Source: Rhodococcus triatomae (GTDB lineage: Bacteria; Actinomycetota; Actinomycetes; Mycobacteriales; Mycobacteriaceae). Taken from it: DNA of 64,000 bases. The stretch covers positions 124,001-188,000 of the forward strand of contig NZ_CP048814.1 in NCBI RefSeq assembly GCF_014217785.1. The letters are read 5' to 3'. Below, in pieces: positions 59,632 to 64,000 of the stretch (position 1 is the first letter of the stretch; the number at the start of each line of letters is the position of its first letter). The notes under the pieces are model-generated. The model was not told where the DNA came from, did no database searches, and was given only the letters and a program-made list of their open reading frames with translations. The position numbers and the translations under genes are program-made.

Positions 59632-61130
59632 GGGGTCCCGGGCGGGTCCGTCTGCGCCCGGCCACGGCTCCGGCCGGGGAGGCCGGCGACCGCGGCGGCG
59701 AAACTACGCCCTCGGTGGCCGTAGCTGTCGAACATGTCCAGCGACGCTGCCGCGGGCGCGAGCACCACCGCGGTTCCGGCTTCCGCGAGGCGGCTCGCCC
59801 GGTCCACCGCGACGGCCATGACGGCATCGGCAGGCGTGGACCCGGGCAGGACCACGCGATCCACCTGAGTCTGCTCGCCGGGGGTCACTCCAGCATCGTC
59901 TCCCGTTTCCACCCGGACGACGGGAACCTCGGGGGCGTGTCGCGCGAGTGCTTCGGCGATCACACCGGCATCCTCACCGATCAGCACGGCCCCGGCCAGG
60001 CGTGGTGCGATCTCGATCACCAGCTCCTCGACCCGCGCGCCCTTGAGCAGGCCACCGGCGACCCAGACGATCCGGGAGTGCGCGAGCAGCGAGGAACGTG
60101 CGGCATGCGGATTGGTCGCCTTGGAGTCGTCGACGTACCGCACCTCGTCGACCTCCTCGACGACGGCGCCCCGATGCGGGCCCACCCGATGTCCCGCGAG
60201 CCCGTCCGCCACCGCCTCCGGCGCCACGCCGGCTGCGCGCGCGAGCGCCGCGGCGGCGAGCGCATCGAGCAACCCGGCCTCGCCGGGCGGCGTGATGCCC
60301 GCTGCGGGCGCCAGAACCTCGACATCGGCGAAGGCCCGGTCGACCAGAGCCCCCGCCACGATCCCGAACTCACCGTGCTCCGGTTCGCCGAGCCGGAACC
60401 CCACGGTGACCTCCGCGGCGGATGCGCGGCCCAGCCTCGCCGCCTCCGGGTCGTCGAGACCGACGACGGCCACCCGTCCCGTCAGCGCCCGGGCCTTGGC
60501 GTCGATATACCCCTGCATCCCACCGTGCCAGTCCAGGTGGTCCTCGGCGATGTTGAGGACGGCGCCCGCGTCCGGGCGCACCGAGGGGGCCCAGAACAGC
60601 TGGAACGACGACAGTTCGACGGCGAGTACCTCGACGCGAGGAGTCGTGCGCAGAGCGTCGATCACGGGCAGGCCGATGTTGCCGCACGCGGCCGCAGGGA
60701 TGCCCGCGGCGACGAGAATCGCCTCGAGCATCGACGTGGTCGTGGTCTTGCCGTTCGTCCCGGTCACCACCAGCCACCTGCGTGCCGGACCGTAGATCTC
60801 GGCGCGGTCGATCCGCCAGGTCAACTCGATGTCGCCCCAGATCGGCACACCGGCCCCCGCGGCGGCCGCGAGCAACGGAGCATCGGGCCGGAATCCGGGG
60901 CTCGTGACCACGAGGGCGAACTCGGCGATCTCGCCCCGGTCGGCCAACAGATGCTCGACCGGGATCGTCGCGACCCCGTCGGCCGCCGAACGGGCCAGTG
61001 ACTCCGGGCGGGAGTCGGTGACCGTGACCTCCGCACCGAGGTCGGCCAGCGGTCCGGTCACCGCACGGCCGGAGACCCCGGCGCCCGCGACCAGCACGCG
61101 GCGGCCACGCAACCTTCCGAGATCGTCCAC
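59628..61130 (-). CDS. murD: UDP-N-acetylmuramoyl-L-alanine--D-glutamate ligase
   Basis: This 500-residue Mur ligase adds D-glutamate. It has [20 protein letters not shown], the P-loop [34 protein letters not shown] and [16 protein letters not shown] 61130 is chosen with GGAGG nine bases upstream, eight bases past the end of mraY; the longer frame runs into mraY. It overlaps the ftsW start. Confidence 0.97.
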   Translation of the reverse strand: MDDLGRLRGRRVLVAGAGVSGRAVTGPLADLGAEVTVTDSRPESLARSAADGVATIPVEHLLADRGEIAEFALVVTSPGFRPDAPLLAAAAGAGVPIWGDIELTWRIDRAEIYGPARRWLVVTGTNGKTTTTSMLEAILVAAGIPAAACGNIGLPVIDALRTTPRVEVLAVELSSFQLFWAPSVRPDAGAVLNIAEDHLDWHGGMQGYIDAKARALTGRVAVVGLDDPEAARLGRASAAEVTVGFRLGEPEHGEFGIVAGALVDRAFADVEVLAPAAGITPPGEAGLLDALAAAALARAAGVAPEAVADGLAGHRVGPHRGAVVEEVDEVRYVDDSKATNPHAARSSLLAHSRIVWVAGGLLKGARVEELVIEIAPRLAGAVLIGEDAGVIAEALARHAPEVPVVRVETGDDAGVTPGEQTQVDRVVLPGSTPADAVMAVAVDRASRLAEAGTAVVLAPAAASLDMFDSYGHRGRSFAAAVAGLPGRSRGRAQTDPPGTP

Positions 61131-61135
61131 GTCCG

Positions 61136-62215
61136 TCAGCCTCCGATCGCGCCGAGGTACTCGCTGTAGAACAGCGCCAGACCGATCGCGGAGGCGATGG
61201 CCGCGAGCAACCAGAATCTGATGATGACCGTGGTTTCCGCCCACCCGGCGAGTTCGAAGTGGTGATGGAACGGCGCCATCCGGAACACTCGCCTGCGGCT
61301 GGAACGGAACACGGCGACCTGGATCACCACCGATGCCGCCTCGGCCACGAACAGCGCACCGATGACGACCATGAGCAGCTCGGTCCGGGTCGTGACCGAC
61401 AGCCCGGCGAGCATTCCGCCGAGAGCCAGGGAGCCGGTGTCCCCCATGAAGATCTTCGCCGGTGCCGCGTTCCACCAGAGGAATCCGATACACGCACCGG
61501 CGCCGGCCGCGCAGATCAGTGCGAGATCGAGTGGGTCGCGGACGTCGTAGCAGCCCTTCCCCGGCGACGTCTCGCAGGCGTTGCGGTACTGCCAGAAGGT
61601 GATGATGACGTAGGCACCCAGCACGAGGCTCATCGAGCCCGCCGCGAGGCCGTCGAGACCGTCGGTCAGGTTGACCGCATTGGACCAGGCGATGATCAGC
61701 AGGCAGCAGAACAGGACGAACACGAGGGCACTGACCGTGACGGTCGCGATGTCGCGGACGTACGACAGGTGCAGGCTGCCGGGCGTGAGATCGTTACCGC
61801 CCCGGAACTGCAGCGCCAGGATGCCGAAGATGACGGCGCTCACGACCTGGCCGACATACTTGCCGGTCGCGTTCAGACCGAGATTGCGTTGCTTGCGGAT
61901 CTTGATGAAGTCGTCGAGGAAACCGACGACACCGAGCGAGGTGGCGAGCCCGAGGACGAGCAGACCAGATGCCGACGGCCCCTCCGCGTCGTAGCCGATC
62001 CCGATCAGATGGGAGCCGAAGTATCCCGCCCACAGGCCGGCGAGGATCGCAACGCCACCCATCGTCGGTGTGCCCCGCTTGGACTGGTGGCTCGCCGGAC
62101 CCTCGACGCGGATCTCCTGCCCGAAACCCTGCCGGGAGAACGCCTTGATGAGCAGGGGTGTCAGCAGGATCGAGACGGCCAGGGCGATACCCGCCGCGAA
62201 CAGAATCTGTCTCAC
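61136..62215 (-). CDS. mraY: Phospho-N-acetylmuramoyl-pentapeptide transferase MraY
   Basis: This 359-residue membrane enzyme transfers phospho-MurNAc-pentapeptide to undecaprenyl phosphate, making lipid I. It has ten membrane segments with [32 protein letters not shown] (acidic pair), [27 protein letters not shown] and [15 protein letters not shown] 62215 overlaps the murF stop (GTGA). Confidence 0.97.
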   Translation of the reverse strand: MRQILFAAGIALAVSILLTPLLIKAFSRQGFGQEIRVEGPASHQSKRGTPTMGGVAILAGLWAGYFGSHLIGIGYDAEGPSASGLLVLGLATSLGVVGFLDDFIKIRKQRNLGLNATGKYVGQVVSAVIFGILALQFRGGNDLTPGSLHLSYVRDIATVTVSALVFVLFCCLLIIAWSNAVNLTDGLDGLAAGSMSLVLGAYVIITFWQYRNACETSPGKGCYDVRDPLDLALICAAGAGACIGFLWWNAAPAKIFMGDTGSLALGGMLAGLSVTTRTELLMVVIGALFVAEAASVVIQVAVFRSSRRRVFRMAPFHHHFELAGWAETTVIIRFWLLAAIASAIGLALFYSEYLGAIGG

Positions 62216-63729
62216 TGCGTATCCCCCGCTCCCGCGTCCACACGCGACTCCAGTGCGAGCACCGCGTCCGCGACCTGCCACAGCCCCACTGCCTGTGAAG
62301 CCTTCACGAACACGACGTCCCCGGGTGCGAGTTCCGATTCCAGAACGGCCGCGGCAGCAGCCGCGTCGGGAACCAGCATCGACTCCTCACCCCACGAACC
62401 TTCCATCACGGCACCCTGGTGCATCGCCCGAGCCGTGCGGCCGGTGCCGACGACGATGAGGCGGCTCACGTCCAGCCGGACGGCGAAGCGGCCGATGGCG
62501 TCGTGCTCGACGACGGCCTCGGGCCCCAGCTCGGCCATCTCGCCCAGCACTGCCCAGCTGCGCCGCTCACCGTCACGACCGGACTTGGCCATCGACACGA
62601 GTGCCTTGAGCCCGGCGCGCATCGAGTCGGGATTGGCGTTGTAGGAGTCGTTGACGACGGTGATGCCGTCGGCTCGTTCGCGCACCTCCATCCGCCGCGC
62701 CGAGACCGATTCGGCCGCGCCGAGCGCCGCGACGGCGGTGTCCAGATCCACCCCGCGCTCGAGCGCGACGGCGACCGCGGCCAGGGCGTTGCCGACCTGG
62801 TGCTCGCCGTGCACGGACAGCGCCACCGGGCGGGATCCGACCGGCGTGTGCAGTGTGAACCTGGCCCGTGCCGCGGCGTCCAGCGTCACGTCCGACGCCC
62901 GGATCTGCGCGGCGGAGGATCGACCGACGGCCACCACCCGGGCGCGGGTCCGGGACGCCATCGCGGCCACCAGCGGGTCGTCGGCGTTGAGTACCGCCAC
63001 TCCCCCGGCGTCGGCCGTCGGGAGCGCTTCCACCAATTCGCCCTTCGCGATCGCGATCGCGTCTCGGGATCCGAACTCACCGAGATGGGCCGTACCCACG
63101 TTGAGCACCACCCCGATCCGGGGCGGAGCGACCGCGGCCAGGGCCGCGATGTCCCCGCGCCCCCGTGCCGACATCTCGAGCACCAGGGACCGTGTCGCGG
63201 CATCGGCCCGCAGTGCCGTCCACGGATGCCCCAGTTCGTTGTTGAAGGAACCGGGGGGCGCGACGACCGGCCCCAGCGGCGCGAGCACCGCGGCGAGGAG
63301 GTCCTTCGTCGATGTCTTACCCGCCGATCCGGTAACTCCGACGACGGTGAGACCGGTTGCCGTCAACTCGTCGACGACGGCGCGTGCGAGCGCTCCGAGA
63401 GCGGCCAGCACGGCAGCACCGGAACCGTCCCGATCGTGCTCGAGGGCCATCGCCCGGCTGGGCTCGGCGACAGGCACCGGGTCCACCACGACGGCGGGCA
63501 CGCCCACCGGACGCGCCGCGAGGACCGCGACTGCGCCCGAGGCGACCGCGGCAGCGGCATGGGCATGGCCGTCCACCCGCGCACCCGGCAGCGCGACGAA
63601 CAGCCCACCGGCCGTGACCTTGCGCGAGTCGAACTCCACGGTGGCGGTGACCTCGGCGTCGGGATCGGGCACCTCGCTCAGCCGGCCACCGACGACCTCC
63701 GCGATCCGCGCGAGCGTCATCGGGATCAT
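62212..63729 (-). CDS. murF: UDP-N-acetylmuramoyl-tripeptide--D-alanyl-D-alanine ligase
   Basis: This 505-residue Mur ligase adds D-Ala-D-Ala. It has [18 protein letters not shown], the P-loop [49 protein letters not shown] and [14 protein letters not shown] 63729 overlaps the murE stop by four bases (ATGA). The stop overlaps mraY. Confidence 0.97.
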   Translation of the reverse strand: MIPMTLARIAEVVGGRLSEVPDPDAEVTATVEFDSRKVTAGGLFVALPGARVDGHAHAAAAVASGAVAVLAARPVGVPAVVVDPVPVAEPSRAMALEHDRDGSGAAVLAALGALARAVVDELTATGLTVVGVTGSAGKTSTKDLLAAVLAPLGPVVAPPGSFNNELGHPWTALRADAATRSLVLEMSARGRGDIAALAAVAPPRIGVVLNVGTAHLGEFGSRDAIAIAKGELVEALPTADAGGVAVLNADDPLVAAMASRTRARVVAVGRSSAAQIRASDVTLDAAARARFTLHTPVGSRPVALSVHGEHQVGNALAAVAVALERGVDLDTAVAALGAAESVSARRMEVRERADGITVVNDSYNANPDSMRAGLKALVSMAKSGRDGERRSWAVLGEMAELGPEAVVEHDAIGRFAVRLDVSRLIVVGTGRTARAMHQGAVMEGSWGEESMLVPDAAAAAAVLESELAPGDVVFVKASQAVGLWQVADAVLALESRVDAGAGDTQ

Positions 63730-64000
63730 TCGCCGCCTCCCACCAGGCGGTCTATCGCCGCGCTCATCACATCCCGATCGTCGAATGGGTGCTTCACCCC
63801 GTCAATCTCCTGACCGATTTCATGTCCCTTACCGGCGACGAGTACGACGTCCCCGGCTTTTGCCCACGCCACCGCGTCCGCGATCGCCTGCGCCCGGTCG
63901 CCCACCTCACGCACCTCGGCGCGCTCCGCTCCCGGAATGTCCCTCGTCCCGGCCAGCACCGCCGACCGGATCGCGGCCGGATCCTCGCTCCGCGGATTGT
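63726..64000 (-). CDS. murE: UDP-MurNAc-L-Ala-D-Glu--meso-DAP ligase, C-terminal part (cut by window edge)
   Basis: Only the last 91 residues are in the window. They begin with NPRSEDPAAIRSAVLAGT, the end of the DNPR motif that selects meso-diaminopimelate over lysine, then VVLVAGKGHEIGQEIDGVKH and FDDRDVM, typical of MurE C-termini. The gene enters from the right edge and overlaps murF by four bases. The meso-DAP call fits the actinobacterial setting. Confidence 0.95.
   Translation of the reverse strand, partial: NPRSEDPAAIRSAVLAGTRDIPGAERAEVREVGDRAQAIADAVAWAKAGDVVLVAGKGHEIGQEIDGVKHPFDDRDVMSAAIDRLVGGGE

Overview
The window is about 70% GC with dense, mostly overlapping actinobacterial genes. 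A mycolic-acid actinomycete of the Rhodococcus type (order Mycobacteriales) fits best. The reasons are a murE-to-wag31 division/cell-wall cluster with sepF, pgeF and yggS in the actinobacterial order; nad, bio, treXYZ, ilvA, dnaE1, lspA, dinB and ileS blocks arranged much as in Mycobacterium; an MTB12-type antigen; an F420-type (Ddn-like) reductase; and a REP13E12-type HNH gene. No tRNA, rRNA, CRISPR array or intact mobile element was seen.

Regions: (1) 1-9153 is accessory: a LysR regulator (cut by the edge) divergent from a DapA-like aldolase, a 13E12-family HNH protein, a decayed transposase, an SdsA1-type alkylsulfatase, a SHOCT protein, a DUF6325 protein, and a coupled pair of sphingosine-phosphate-lyase-like PLP enzyme and MFS transporter. 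(2) 9252-13576 is de novo NAD synthesis, nadA-nadB-nadC, divergent from the Nudix-type regulator NrtR, with a symmetric candidate operator between them. (3) 13641-20475 is biotin: bioB, bsaP and a DUF2567 membrane gene read away from the TetR repressor BioQ; two VOC genes follow bioQ; then bioF-bioD diverge from bioA. TGAAC-N3-GTTCA boxes lie in both divergent promoters. (4) 20548-30930 is glycogen-to-trehalose: treX/glgX and treY, then a four-gene interruption, then treZ. (5) 30976-34656 holds ilvA, a PoxB-like TPP enzyme and a Ddn-like reductase. (6) 34761-41465 holds dnaE1 and an overlapping chain lspA, an RluD-like pseudouridine synthase, a secreted protein and rarD. (7) 41581-44080 holds three lipoproteins, a long hairpin and a 27-bp tandem repeat. 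(8) 44251-49130 holds DNA polymerase IV and ileS with a T-box leader. (9) 49221-64000 is the division cluster, transcribed leftwards from murE (cut by the edge) to wag31, with most genes coupled by 1-4 base overlaps.

How it fits together: the right third makes lipid II (MurE, MurF, MraY, MurD, MurG, MurC) and builds the divisome and polar growth machinery (FtsW, FtsQ, FtsZ, SepF, Wag31). The middle supplies cofactors under dedicated repressors (NrtR, BioQ) and makes trehalose, needed for mycolate glycolipids. LspA processes lipoproteins such as those encoded beside it. I found no clearly undescribed multi-gene system. The most unusual items are the lyase-like enzyme coupled to an MFS carrier with a repeat-built His/Asp tail, the regulatory half-site arrays, and the repeat block at 43463-43570.
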